A stretch of 64,000 bases of DNA from contig JAOBSW010000394.1 in the NCBI GenBank assembly GCA_026214975.1, forward strand, positions 79,658 through 143,657, in the 5' to 3' direction. Under the pieces are notes generated by a model. The model worked only from the letters and a program-made list of their open reading frames with translations, did not search any database and was not told the origin of the DNA. A program made the position numbers and the translations under genes. The stretch is from Gentiana macrophylla (taxonomy: Eukaryota > Streptophyta > Magnoliopsida > Gentianales > Gentianaceae). Shown here piece by piece: positions 23,101 to 34,266 of the stretch; the stretch's first letter is position 1, and the number at the start of each line of letters is the position of its first letter.

Positions 23101-25199
23101 AAGGCTGTAAGGCTTCAAATTCCCTGCATCGACTTCAGACCTTAAACTCCTCACAACTGCAAGCACACTCATGGTCTGCAAACAAGTACAATTAACAGAT
23201 ATAAGAAAAGATCATGAAACCAGTGTAGACCTCCCGGTTATTGTTTTCATGCAGCGTGATTGTAGCATATTGTTCTTTAGAATAGCCAAAAGAGCTTACC
23301 TTTCCAGTTCCAGGAACGCCGTGAACATAAAGACATCTCCCGAGGCATTGATCATCACAGATGGCCCCTTTAATAAATCCCGTTATCTCATCCATTTCTC
23401 TACATAAAAGAACCTACCTCATCAGAAACAAAAAGAATAAACTCCATAAATCAACAATAGCAAAGCCATACATACTTGTTTCTACACGGTGGAGACTTCG
23501 GCAAAGAAGCCAATAAAAGGCTGGCTTTTGCTTTTTCAAGCTCAGTCTTCACATGGCATCTCACATGCTCTGGTATTTTTTTTGCTCCAATCTTTTGAAG
23601 TCCCACAAAACGTCCTTTTCTCGAGTTCTATAAAAAAATGTAATAAATCTTCTATAATAAGCAGCTAACCACATGTACAAGAACATGATCAACAAAGAAA
23701 GAGTCCATACCGCAGCCAATGACTGCCTAGTCCTGACCGGCAATTCTTCTCTTGTTCATGATCTTTGTCATCTTCGAGTCAGAGTCAAATTGATCGTCCG
23801 AATCCCAATTCTTATCACTATCAGCACCTTCACAATCCTATGAAATCATCCATAAACTATATCATGCCAAAAAGGTGCATACGTGCAAGTTTCTTTGGAA
23901 AAGAAAGGTTCTCTTCATCCTGGGATCACTTACCTCTTCGCCATTTTCAATTTCTGCAATCCGTTTAAAACTATGCCACTTTATATCATATTCATATTCA
24001 CACATGAAAACATCATCTCCATCACTACTGGCCTTGGAGAAGTCTTTAGGGTTCATAACATAACAATGTCTGATTACAGATTCCATCTGATACCATAACC
24101 ATCAAAGAACAATTAGATATAATATAACAAAATTTCCATACTTTTAAACAGAAAAATCATTACCTCAACATCAGCGAAATCATTAGTGCGGTAAAGCTCC
24201 CTTTTCAAATTATGGGACTGTCTCCCAGCAGAAGTTTCTTCTGGAATGATATACCAATTTGCTCTGAACCAAAAAACCCCATCTACTTCTTTCCATATAC
24301 TATAACAGCATTCAAGAATACATGTTCAAAAAGGGTTAAAAAGAACAATAAAAGGAATAAAAAATCTCATCAAATAGGAAAACCAACATATAGAAACAAT
24401 GACACTATTGGATCAGAAAGAAAGATAAAAAACAGTCTGACTACCTCTCTATATGGGCTGCCCAGAGATCACTTGAAAGCAACTTTTCTCTGGCAGTTCG
24501 AAGTCTCTTCTTCCCTTTAGGTGGCTGAGGCAATTGAACATTCTTTCCCATTTTTTTCGACTCACAAAATCCACAAATCCAATTATCTTCAGGAACCTCC
24601 TTCAATGGAGGCTTCACACATTTCAAATGAAATCCTCCTAAGCAGTCATCACACTCAATCATCACAGCCTTCCCAGCCTTAAAGCACATCACGCACTCCT
24701 CCACTTCCGGGTCATCGTTATCCGTTTCATCTTCTCTCCTTTTGACATATACATCATCCCCTACAGCAAATTCACTGCCATCGAATACCACTTTCTTATA
24801 GTAAACCCTTCTCTTTTGACTCTTAGACTTCGCCTTTTTTTCGGAACCTGCATTTTTCACCTCTTTTAACTTCCTTTTCTGCCTCGATTCCACTCGATCT
24901 GGTGAAACTGGTGATATGGGATTTCCACCATTTTCAGATTTTTTGCTGAGTGGCGTTTTGGGTGATTTAGTTGTACTGAAATTAAGGGATTTCCGCCGAG
25001 ATGGTAGTGTTGGTGAAGCTTCATTGATGGAGGTAATCGATTTAGTGTCTTTTTCGGTGGAGCATAAACGGCTGGAGAAACGGCGGACAGGAGTGATTGG
25101 TACTGGAGGTGTTGAAATGGGGTCAGAGGAAGAGAAATGCTGCAGAGGTTTCTTGTGTTTTGGGGTTGATTTGGACCTTTTCTTAGGGGTTTCAGCCAT
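20187..25199 (-). CDS. ORC1: Origin recognition complex subunit 1
   Basis: Plant ORC1, the AAA+ subunit that loads with ORC on chromatin at replication origins and helps recruit CDC6 and MCM. Sixteen GT-AG exons on the minus strand: 25199-24445, 24299-24164, 24086-23934, 23837-23711, 23627-23476, 23399-23300, 23175-23053, 22969-22808, 22696-22639, 22537-22359, 22253-22139, 21421-21351, 21143-21048, 20639-20563, 20435-20352, 20250-20187. About 817 aa, close to Arabidopsis ORC1. The N-terminus is basic and Ser/Pro-rich. A BAH region is interrupted by a C4HC3 PHD finger (CVMC, ECDDC, HLKC, CGFC), a plant-specific layout linked to H3K4me3 reading. Walker A GVPGTGK-T spans exons 6/7, Walker B is ILLIDELD, and the winged-helix C-terminus ends LPWLAKYL. 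Phases agree at every junction except inside exon 4, which is two bases short: frame changes after FDSDS and again before LPVRTRQSLAA, each explained by one missing G. Confidence 0.95.
20708..20945 (+). repeat. Tandem ~104-bp duplication in ORC1 intron 13
   Basis: Two full units (20708-20811 and 20812-20915), each with TAGTTGCAGAAATGGCTTCT, then TACAATAGGTTAAGG and CTGCACACGAATAGGT, followed by a partial third start (CACGGGATCTAGTTCC). All of it lies inside the intron between exons 13 and 14. Confidence 0.85.
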
Positions 25200-25213
25200 G
25201 GGAGCTAAGGTGG

Positions 25214-25273
25214 AGGTGGCAGCGGAGGTGGTGAAGACGGCGAAGGTGGCAGCGGAGGTGGTGAAGACGGCGA
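25214..25273. repeat. Tandem 30-bp duplication just upstream of the ORC1 ATG
   Basis: Two essentially perfect 30-bp copies of an AGGTGGCAGCGGAGGTGGTG...GACGGCGA unit. On the gene strand this places a CCACC-rich duplication immediately 5' of the start codon. The ORC1 frame is open through it, but no in-frame upstream ATG was seen, so it is most likely 5' UTR. Confidence 0.85.
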
Positions 25274-25349
25274 TGATTTTTGCGTGTGTTTTTGCCCAAT
25301 TCTTAGGGCAGGGGACCGAAGTGCTGGGCTTAAGTGTAGGCCAAGAAAA

Positions 25350-25362
25350 TTGGCGGGAAAAA
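25350..25362 (-). promoter_or_regulatory. E2F-binding site upstream of ORC1
   Basis: On the gene strand this reads TTTTTCCCGCCAA, containing TTTCCCGCC, a full match to the E2F consensus (TTTSSCGC/TTSSCGSS class). It lies about 155 bp upstream of the ATG. ORC genes of plants and animals are known E2F targets expressed at G1/S, so the match fits the gene. Confidence 0.8.
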
Positions 25363-25399
25363 AACGGCTAGTTTTAGGCGGTTATATTAGTTTCTTTAT

Positions 25400-26151
25400 C
25401 TTTGGTTTAACCGGACTGTGGTTTTCCCCGGTCTGATCTGGTTGTGGGAAACACACAAATAATTAACCCCTCGTTTGGCTGCAAGGAATGATACAAGGAA
25501 AATCGATGTTTATGAAGGAAAAAAAGGGATAATGAGTAAAGAAGGGTGTTTTGGAAAAAAAGTTTGGAAAAAGGGTGTTTTGGATTTTAGTGAAGTTTGG
25601 CCGCGATTTTCTCCCATTTCTTTTCATGAATGCTTGCGATCTTAAGCGCCAAATCCCTAGGGGTGCCCCTTCCCAAATAGGGTTTTAGTTTGGTTCAAAA
25701 AAACAACTAAAAGCGGAAGAAAAAAAATTAATTTTTTGGAAAAACCAGTTTCTGTACACAACTTTCTGGGTCAAACACCCGTTTTAAGCAAATACCCCGG
25801 AAAAAAAAGGATTTGAGAAGAAATGATAAAAATAACATGGTTTGGATTATATTATTGATAGAAAGCAAAAGAAAGACGCTATGAAGTCCTGTCTGAGCAA
25901 CATTTTATCTTTGATGAATATTTTTATTTTCTTCTGTTCAGTAAACATCTTCTAATCTATTATTTGATATTGTTGTATGTTGTGGTTTAGGCTTGGTATA
26001 TGTTTGTTGTGGTCTATCATTGTGCTGGGTCGTAGTATAGCGTTTCGGCTAGGTTATAGTCCAGTGTTGTGTTAGATCCTGAGTCTAGCTAAATACTAGT
26101 TTTGTTGTAAATTAAGCCATGTTCAGCATTGATAAAACATTCATTCTTTTC

Positions 26152-26183
<32 letters not shown>

Positions 26184-26239
26184 GATTAAAAATTGGATTA
26201 GGAAAATCAATAGATAACAAAAGAAATGATAATATATAC
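25400..26239. other. Intergenic DNA with a poly(A) tract
   Basis: No gene seen. A run of about 27 A at 26157-26183 follows a GT-rich, non-coding stretch (TTGTTGTGGTC, GTTATAGTCCAGTG), which is the look of a retroposed 3' end (LINE or processed transcript on the plus strand). I could not identify a source. Confidence 0.45.
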
Positions 26240-26463
26240 TCCCTCCGTTCCATTTTAATAGTCATGTTTGACTTTTTACACGATTAAGAAAAAATGTAAT
26301 TAATGTTTTGAATCTCATTAAATGATCTAATATTTTTTACATTTATGTCTTTTAAGTAATATTTTGTCATAAATATAAACATATTGGATCATCTAATTAG
26401 ATTCAAAAAATTAATTACACTTTTCTTAATGGTGTAAAATGTCTTAAAATGAGACGAAGGGAG
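26240..26463. mobile_element. Stowaway-type MITE (copy D)
   Basis: TA on both sides, left end CTCCCTCCGTTCCATTTTAA, right end reading inward CTCCCTTCGTCTCATTTTAA. The interior resembles the MYB intron copy at 13649. Confidence 0.88.
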
Positions 26464-26864
26464 TATAAAAAAAAGTAAAATTTGTGAAAAACCATTTATA
26501 GAAATTGATAGCATGTGCATAAGCCCATTTCAGTCGATTCATAATTAATTACTCAATTGTCTATTGTTTCCCTCCATTTATTGACCTTGATTGAGAGTAG
26601 ATAGATCTGAAAATTTTGTTAAGAGTGAAACATTATGTATCTTCGTATAAAGGTAATTTTATTCTTTCGAACTTTTTTTCACTTTTTTGTTTTCCCTTTT
26701 ATTTAATTTTGATTTTAGAAAGAGAAAAAAATGTAAAGGACGTCTAATGTACTCCATATGCGCTTAACACGGATAAGAAGGGCCATTGTTAGAAATTAGT
26801 TGATTCATTTTTTTTTAATAAATGGTCGGCTACAAAATGGTTTTTTTAAAATGATGTGCTATTG

Positions 26865-27335
26865 TGAAAGAGTTCTAGAATGTCTTTCCGGCACAGTTAT
26901 ACCCAGCAAAACTTCATGACGGAGACATTGAGTTTGAATTGATCCCATTCTAGTGGCAACTTTATGGGCAAAACCCCTATATCGTATGGCACCTACATAA
27001 TTGAAAGAATTGAAAGAACAATTGAAAGACATGTTGGAGAAAAACATTATTCAGCCTGTTACTTTGTCATGGGGAGCTCCAGTATTATTTGTGGAAAAAA
27101 ATGGCACTCTAAGGATGTGCATCGATTATATAGTGTTTAATAACATGACAATAAAGAATACGTATTCACTCCCCAGGGTTAATTGCCTATTCAACCAATT
27201 GTAGGGTAAGAAAGTATTCTCAAAGATTGATCTTCGTATAGGCTACCATCATTTGAAGATCAAGGTATCTGATTCCCGAAACAACATTTAACACCAGATA
27301 CGAGCATTATGAATTCCTTGTACAAAAAAGAGAAA
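26865..27335 (+). mobile_element. Ty3/gypsy reverse-transcriptase relic
   Basis: Starts with a broken VKEF-NVFPAQL and YRMAP stretch. It continues as [37 protein letters not shown], then FSKIDLR-GYHHLKIK and NTRYEHYEFLV. These are the N-terminal landmarks of gypsy RT, before the YVDD motif. Several stops and frame changes are present and the catalytic part is missing. Confidence 0.88.
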
Positions 27336-29057
27336 AGTGAATACAAATGATGGACCAGAAGACTGCAATATTATACAACCACTCAATTAACGAACAAAGT
27401 TCCAAGTGCTAATTCAAAATAAATTCAGAAAATGCATACATTCATATATGTCATATCCACCCCATCTACTCTTATTCTCTACACCTTGAGGAAAATATTC
27501 TTGCTTTAACTTGTCATTGAAAAATAGCAGGGTCAAAAAAAGAAGAAGACATTACTTCAAAGTAAGGTGGTCATGCCCGAAGCAGATTAGACTCAGACAC
27601 ATACCTTTTACATGAAGCATTACTCATATGTTGAAGTAAAATCTGCAAACAGACGTCCATTATATCAGGGCCGGCCCATCAGTGAGGTCTGTGAGGCCAG
27701 GTGTCTTAAAGCGCAGCGAACTGGGGGCCCAATGATACGTGTTTTCTTTAAAAAAAAAAAATCGTGTAGATTTAATCCGATCCAACCTAATATATAATAT
27801 GTTTTTTTTTTTATAAAGGCCCTGTTTTTTTTTTACTCCAAATGATAAAGGTCCCAATAAAAAAAATCTTTGGCCCAAAAAAAAATAGACATACAAACAA
27901 GTTTTATTAATTTTTTGTATTTACGGATGTTAAAAACGCGATAAGTGTTGGAAAAAATGTAGTACTTAAGATTTGACAGAGAATTAGAAGCTCCAAGCGC
28001 GTTAATAACGTTGTCTTTTAAGAGATGTTTTTCGTCGAATCGTCCCACACGGTTTGTTACTAAGGGATCAAATGAAAATCTCTTTCGAGGATACATTGGG
28101 GGTGTTTGATTCAAAATTGACTTGTTTGAATCAAACCCGAGGACAATCAAAGTTTTTCTGATGATGTTGTCAAACTTATGAATTTTCGTCTGCATAGTTA
28201 TGCCTTTTAAAGGTTGCAAATACCCCATAAAAGAATTGAGGTACTCGCTTGAAAAGGGTAGGGTTATCATTATTCGCGGATGAAAGCGTCAACTTACTTC
28301 TGCGAAAAGGTAAATACATATCGATTCGAAAATGCATGTATCTGAAAATGCATATCCCTTCGTGGCGATGTATACATTGGTTTAGGTTTGAAGCGTTGCC
28401 TCCAGACCCCTGGTCAGTTAGCCAGCGCCCCTCGACCCACCGCGACGACGCGACGGCGAGTCGAGTCCCGTTTTGTTGCGATAACGTTAATTCGTCTGGC
28501 GATGAATCAGATGCAAACGATAACCAAAATATTCTTTATGAAAAATCTCTAACAATAAGTATGTTTTGGGCAAAAAAACAAAAGCAACTAAAATTAAAAT
28601 CGATTCGAAATTGGTGTTAAGCAACAAAACGAAGGTCGGCCTTGCATTATACCATACAATTTGTGAAAGATCAAACAAACGGAAGAAAACAATAAGATAT
28701 AGATTACCTGAATTTAGCCCAAATGCGTCTTATATATTAGGACATTCCCCATTGTCTCTCCCATATTCAACGCAACCGGAATCTAATAAATCACAATAGA
28801 AAACAAAGATGAAATCGCACTGCATTTCAATTCACGCATTTTCTATAGCCATTGTTACTATTGCTGCCTCGATAACCATTTTTGCTTCCTCCAACATGTA
28901 TTATTCGTCAATCCAATCATTATTAAAAAAAATTTAAGAGACCATCTACTGAAAAATACCATATGGTTCGTGAGTTAATAAATTTGTATCCAAAAAAAAA
29001 TTGTTTATATAAATTTGAATTGGACGTGAGGATAATTTCATTCAACCGGTTTCCATG
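27336..29057. other. Intergenic repeat-derived DNA, no gene seen
   Basis: A CAGGGCCGGCCCATCAG segment at 27667 resembles hAT-type element ends seen widely in plants, but a matching right end was not found. 28390-28480 is unusually GC- and CG-rich (GACGACGCGACGGCGAGTCG) for this window. The 145-codon minus-strand frame at 27833-28270 has no recognisable content. Confidence 0.4.
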
Positions 29058-29065
29058 ATTGTAGG

Positions 29066-29291
29066 CAGTAGCGGATCTAGGAATTTATTTCAGTGGTGTC
29101 ACAGGAGTTTAAAACTACATATTTTATCCCAAAAAAAATCCATTGGAGTCACCGGAGCCTAAAACATCATTTTTTATCGACAAAACGATATTTTTTTAAC
29201 AACAAAACTACATCGTTTTAATACAAAAAAATATTTCCGGTTCTGAGTGGGGTCACGTTACCCTACCCTACAACATGTGGCTCTGTCATTG
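29066..29291. mobile_element. hAT-type MITE with 8-bp target duplication
   Basis: Flanked by a perfect 8-bp duplication ATTGTAGG (29058-29065 and 29292-29299). Imperfect inverted ends: CAGTAGCGGATCTAGG on the left and CAATGACAGAGCCACA reading in from the right. 226 bp, non-coding. An 8-bp duplication and CA-G-G-CGGA-C-like ends are typical of hAT elements. Confidence 0.85.
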
Positions 29292-29593
29292 ATTGTAGGT
29301 ATGAAGTTTGTTGAACTGCTCAATCCGCGTGTACACAAATTTTTTTCCATTCAATTGGATTCCATGATTGTAGGGTTACGATGCAATCTTTAAAAAAAAA
29401 TTTGTGAGGCAAACCTAGATTATGCTTCATTTGCAAACAAAATGCATCAATATTCAGGACACCAAAATATCATTGTCGTGGTCTAATAACCACCAATGAT
29501 CCCGAAACAAAACATAGGAATTACGAAGCAATATGATTGGAGAACCACAAAATAAAATGACATCGTGCTTATGACGATACGATTATCACTAAC

Positions 29594-29745
29594 AACGTAT
29601 GAGGAAAAGTGTTTTTCATTGATGATTTCAACTAGTCTATTACATATAACTAATATGTGAAGACTTAGGTGCTAAGCAAACAACAAATGCAAATTATTAC
29701 AAATGGTATGCGGATCCTTCGAGATCTTCTAGAGTATTCTCAACA
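29594..29745 (+). repeat. Direct repeat, copy 1
   Basis: Shares AACGTATGAGGAAAAGTG, GTGAAGACTTAGGTGCTAAG and CTAGAGTATTCTCAACA with 30436-30613. The later copy has about 24 extra bases after ACAAATGGTA. The segment just before it (29515-29590) also resembles the tandem unit at 30621-31210. Confidence 0.85.
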
Positions 29746-30435
29746 CGCCCCTGCAATCACATGGAAATGGAATGAACATGGCGATTGGCTCGTAATGTAG
29801 TAATCATGCTTCCTTCACATGGTGCATGCAACAACTTTCCTCGTATCGACAACAACTGCTTCACATCAACCTGCTATTGCTTGAATTTGCAGGGGATGAC
29901 TCAATTTTTGTAAAGAGTCATAAAAGTAGTGATACAGAGGAAGATATATTTAGAGGGAATATCATCCTTAAGAGGATTTGATACCCTAAAAAAATTATAG
30001 CTGGAAAAAATTTGATGTGTGGTCACCCTTGTGATCAACACATGGAGGGTTGCACCATAATTAAGAAAATTTGGAATGAAGAATTGTAAAAACCCTTAAT
30101 AAAATTTGGAATGGAGGTTATACGAACCCTAATGAGCGAAAGGAAGAAGCAATTTGTGGGGGCAAGAGAGACATAAATAGCAAAGATGATGGAAGAGAAG
30201 AGGTAGAATAAAGAGAAACACAGAAATTTGGATTGTAAAAACAGTTTTTTAGTTGCACGTTACCATTGAATTGAAAAGAATATCATTGAATTGAAAGAGA
30301 AAAAAAAATCGCCATAGCCTGCAGAAACGTTTATGGGATTTGAAAGATGATAATGACATGAAGAGTAATTTATTTTGACGACTAAAAAAAACAACGGAAA
30401 AAAATATGAAGATGGGTGGGGGTGAGGGTTCCTTT

Positions 30436-30613
30436 AACGTATAAGGAAAAGTGTTTTTCATTGATGATTTCAACTATTGTATTACATATAATTAGTATGT
30501 GAAGACTTAGGTGCTAAGCAAGCAACTAATGCAAAATATTACAAATGGTAAATACATAATATTATGTGATTATTATGCGGATCCTTCGCGATCTTCTAGA
30601 GTATTCTCAACAA
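30436..30613 (+). repeat. Direct repeat, copy 2
   Basis: Partner of 29594-29745 in the same orientation, about 840 bp apart, and immediately followed by the ~220-bp tandem array. Confidence 0.85.
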
Positions 30614-30620
30614 TCACAAA

Positions 30621-31210
30621 CCTTATATCCCTTACAGTCTCCACTTCAATAAATCGAAAAGTAAAACTCATCATCTGCATTATAATCATACAAAAAACCG
30701 TGTAAAGCACCCACAAATTAGAAAATGTGTGTCACAGAAATTGAAAATTTGTGTAAAAAAACTTACAAAGCAACATGATTTGGAAAACCGAAAATGAAAA
30801 TAAAAAAATACTTATGACAATGCGGAGCACGATTACCCACGATCCTTATATAAACACAATCTCCACTTCAACAGAAAATTCAAATCCATTATCTCCATTA
30901 TAATCATACAAAAAAACCCGTGCAAAACACCATAAATTAGAAAATGTGTATCACAGAAACTAAAAATTTATGTAAAAAAAAAACTTGCAAAACAACATGA
31001 TTGGTAAACCCAAAAATGAAAATTAAAAAATACATATGACGATCTGGAGCACGATTATCACGATCCTTATATCCCTTAAAATCTCCACTTCAATAGAAAA
31101 TTCAAATCCATGATTTGCATTATTAAAAATAAAAAAGCACCCAAAAATTAGAAAACGCGTATCGCAAGTACTGAAAATGGCTTTAAAAACACTTACAAAG
31201 GATTGAAAAG
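30621..31210 (+). repeat. Tandem array of ~220-bp units (three copies)
   Basis: Units start near 30621, 30844 and 31064. Each carries CCTTATAT, CTCCACTTCAA-A, AATTAGAAAA-GTGT and CTTACAAAGCAACATGAT-like blocks in the same order, with ATGAC-AT-GGAGCACGATTA near the end of the first two. The third unit is shorter and decays into non-repeated DNA. No protein is encoded. Confidence 0.75.
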
Positions 31211-31735
31211 CCCGGAATGAAATGCATACTGTGAGTCCTATTTTTCCCACCGAAAACCACACTAAATTGGAATGATTTTTGCTATGAAAAAAAAGAGACA
31301 GTAAAACTGCAACAAAAAATTCAATGAAAAGCGAAAAAAACAACAACGATTGAGACCGAAAAATCAGCGAAATCAAATGATGTTTGCTATAAAAAGATAA
31401 AAAAAATGGAGAATATGAAAGAAAACCCTACTGAAGAAAGAAAATGTATGTTGTAACTGTCCGCTTTCTTCTTGTCATTGCGTCCAAAATCTCTAAGGTT
31501 TGAGCAAGAGCCAAATGGTTGGCTTATGTATCCGTAGTGAAGAAAAAAAGATATTTGTGTATTCGCGTTTTGGGTCGGTTCCAATTTCTGAAAACCGCGC
31601 AACAGATTATTCACCATTAGAATCACAAATCAAGCGAAATTCAAAAGCGAAGCGAAAAAAGGAGAGAGATCTGAACGCCAATGCCGTCGTCGCGGAGGAT
31701 CAAAGCAGCATAAGTGCAGGCAATTAAACTCTTCG

Positions 31736-32730
31736 ACGGACATTTACTACCAGCAAGGGTATACGTCAGGGAGACCCCATCTCTCCTTGTTTATTTGCTC
31801 TTTATATTGAATTTTTGTCTATTGCTCTTGAGATTGAGGTCAAAAAAAAAAAAAAAAAAATGGAAACCTGTGAAGATCAATAAGGATGGTCCTGCTATTT
31901 CTCATCTCCTTTTTGCAGATGACCTTATCATTTTTACCAGGGCTAATGATAGGGAGATTTCTAATCTCATAAATGTGTTGAACCTGTATTGTTCCATCTC
32001 GGGTCAAACTATTAACAGAGAGAAGTCTAAGATCTTCTTTAGCCCTAAAACGGATGGGGGAGCTGTCAAGGAAATTATTGAGTTGAGCCAAATGACTAAA
32101 ACTAACGATCTGGGAAAGTATTTAAGAGTTCTTCTTATCCACAACAGGTTTTCCAGCCGCAATGTGGATTTTGTGGTCAGACAAGTGCAAAACAAACTCC
32201 TGGGTTGGATGTCTAAATGTCTTAACATGGCACGCAAGCTTACTCTGATTAAGTCAGTTAACTGTGCGATTCTCAACATTAATCTCATGCAATCTTTATG
32301 GCTCCCTCAAAAAACCTGCGATAGGCTTGACCGTATCAATAGAGATTTCCTCTAGCGTTCTTTAGATGACTAAAGAAAGATACACTTAATCAATTGGGAT
32401 ACTGTTTTAAAAGACAAGAATTTGGGTGGTCTTGGGATAAGAAGTGCAAGAGACACCAATACTGCTCTCTTGGCGAAATGCAGAAATAGTATTATGAAAC
32501 AAGAGAGGAGTTTATGGTCAACCTCTTTATCCAAAAATATGTTAAGAATGACAACATGTTCCAAACTACCAATAAGGTCAATGATTCTTTTGTCTGGAAA
32601 GGAATTTTGAAAAGTTTCCAAAAAGTTAGTGGTGGTTTTGTTTGGAAAATAGGTGATGGCAATGATGTTTCTACGTGGATGACCCTTGTGTTGCAATATG
32701 GGGAACAATCTGATTATATTGACCAGAATA
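31736..32730 (+). mobile_element. LINE relic, reverse-transcriptase part
   Basis: Reads KGIRQGDPISPCLFALYIE in one frame, then SHLLFADDLIIFTRA (the FADD catalytic motif), KSKIFFSPK, LLGWMSKCLNMARKLTLIKS and, after further stops, INWDTVLKDKNLGGLGIRSA and GGFVWKIGDG. This is the typical order of plant L1-type ORF2. About 19 A in a row (31842-31860) interrupt the RT just before WKPVKINKDG. The element resumes at about 33440. Confidence 0.85.
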
Positions 32731-32734
32731 CAAT

Positions 32735-33435
32735 TACAATTAAAATGAAAAACAAATCGAATCGAATTACAATTGCAAAATGAAAATGAATTAACAAGAT
32801 GAATCGAACCGAGCCCTCGTGTTGAACACAGTTTCCTTAAGACTAATTCGTCCCCTCACCGTCGAGTGCTTGGATTTTGAGCGGAACGTTAGTCTCCAGG
32901 ATAGAGCGGTTAGCGACGACAAGATGCACCACGCCATTTGCTTAAGAACTTTGTTGCTTGAACTCTCAGTTTCATAAGAAAGGGTAGAAAAGCAGATTTT
33001 CCAGGTTAGGTTTGATGAAGAAAAGCTGCAGTATATATAGTCGTGTAGTAGAGAGAGTGGCAAAAGCGATGGAAGAAGGAATGGAGCAGTCTCATCATCG
33101 TATTGAATGTCATAAGTGTAGCGAAGCGGAAGGTCTCAAAGATTCAAACATAATCATGTTGGAAGCTGGAAAGTCTCAAACCGGCCATACGCCTCGGTTG
33201 GATTGGAGCAGTCTCGAAGATTCAAGTATTGGAAAAATAAAATAAAGATTTTGCAAATTTGCAAAACCGAGCCTTATCGTGAGCCCTTCGAGTACGCAGG
33301 ACACGCGGTCATGCTCAAGCCCAAGAGTAAACCAAGGTGAAATCCGGATTGGATTTGCAACCCCCCTGCGCGCGCGAGATCGTGTATAATGTTGGTTTCT
33401 TATTCCAACTACACTAAAACAACATCATATAAATA
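32735..33435. mobile_element. Insertion splitting the LINE, possibly an LTR fragment on the minus strand
   Basis: The LINE text stops near 32730 and resumes near 33440, so about 0.7 kb is inserted. Read on the minus strand it holds a TATA-like CTATATATACTG, followed by GAAACTGTGTTCAACACGAG and other non-coding sequence. A promoter motif in non-coding DNA fits a solo LTR, but no clear TG...CA ends or target duplication were found. Confidence 0.4.
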
Positions 33436-33439
33436 TTGA

Positions 33440-34195
33440 CAGACCGCTTTTTTAAGGGGCCTTCGAATGATCTTTTCTATATGGCCTTGTGGGGGTATAT
33501 GGAAAGACATAAACAATGCTAACCCCATTTCTAATTGTAATCAAATCATTTACCTATTCAATGAATTTATTCTTAATTCGCAGACTTTTTTCTTTAGGCC
33601 TTCAACCAAGACCATTAATTAAGTGGGTCGGCTGGTATGCCCCTCCTCCAGATTGGATCCAGATTAACACATATGCTAGTTGTTGTACCTCTAACGGCCA
33701 CTCATCACTGGGTGGTGTTGCTAGAGATCACGATGGTAAGTGGTTGTTTGTATTTTTGGGAAATTCTATTATCTCTCTAATTTTTTATGCATAACTTAAA
33801 GCTATCAGGGAAGGGCTCAAATTGGCATGGGAGTTGGGCTACAAATTAAAAGTGTCATCATCGAATTTGATTCCTTATCAGCCGTTAGATGCATCCAGCA
33901 AGAAGAAGACTCAGGAAGGTTATCGATTGATGAGCTATGAAGCTTCTGAAGAGGGACTGGAGATGTGTTATCCAACACACCCTTAGAGAAGGAAACCGGG
34001 TTGCTGATTGTCTAGCGGGCCTCGGTCACTCTTTTGTTTGTAATGAGAGTCTCACTAATTTGAATGATCCTCCTGATTGTGTTAAGAGTTTATTAGCGAA
34101 ATAAATTATATATGTGTTCTCTTGCCTAGGTTGTAGGTTGTTGGTTTCTTTTCGGGGGCCTTTGCCCCCGTTTTGTCCCCAAAAAAAAAATCAAA
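33440..34195 (+). mobile_element. LINE relic, RNase H domain and 3' end
   Basis: Broken frames give WYAPPPDWIQINTYASCC, GGVARDHDGKWLF, then LKAIREGLKLAWELGY, the plant LINE RNase H-like domain. The usual first catalytic Asp (NTDAS) is Tyr here. The 3' end has GGGGGCCTTTGCCCCCGTTT (a hairpin-forming 3' UTR common in plant LINEs), then about ten A at 34181. It is the continuation of 31736-32730. Confidence 0.8.
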
Positions 34196-34266
34196 ATAAA
34201 GCTAGTACTAAATAAAATACTAATACTAAATAAGAACGGAAAATGCAAGTCTTAAAGAATGCCCAA

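Noticed and set aside
24916..25371. 151-codon plus-strand frame over the ORC1 start
   Set aside because: Antisense to ORC1 exon 1 and its 5' UTR tandem repeat; no domain.
27833..28270. 145-codon minus-strand frame
   Set aside because: Sits on repeat-derived DNA, has no recognisable domain, and its upstream and downstream context gives no gene structure.
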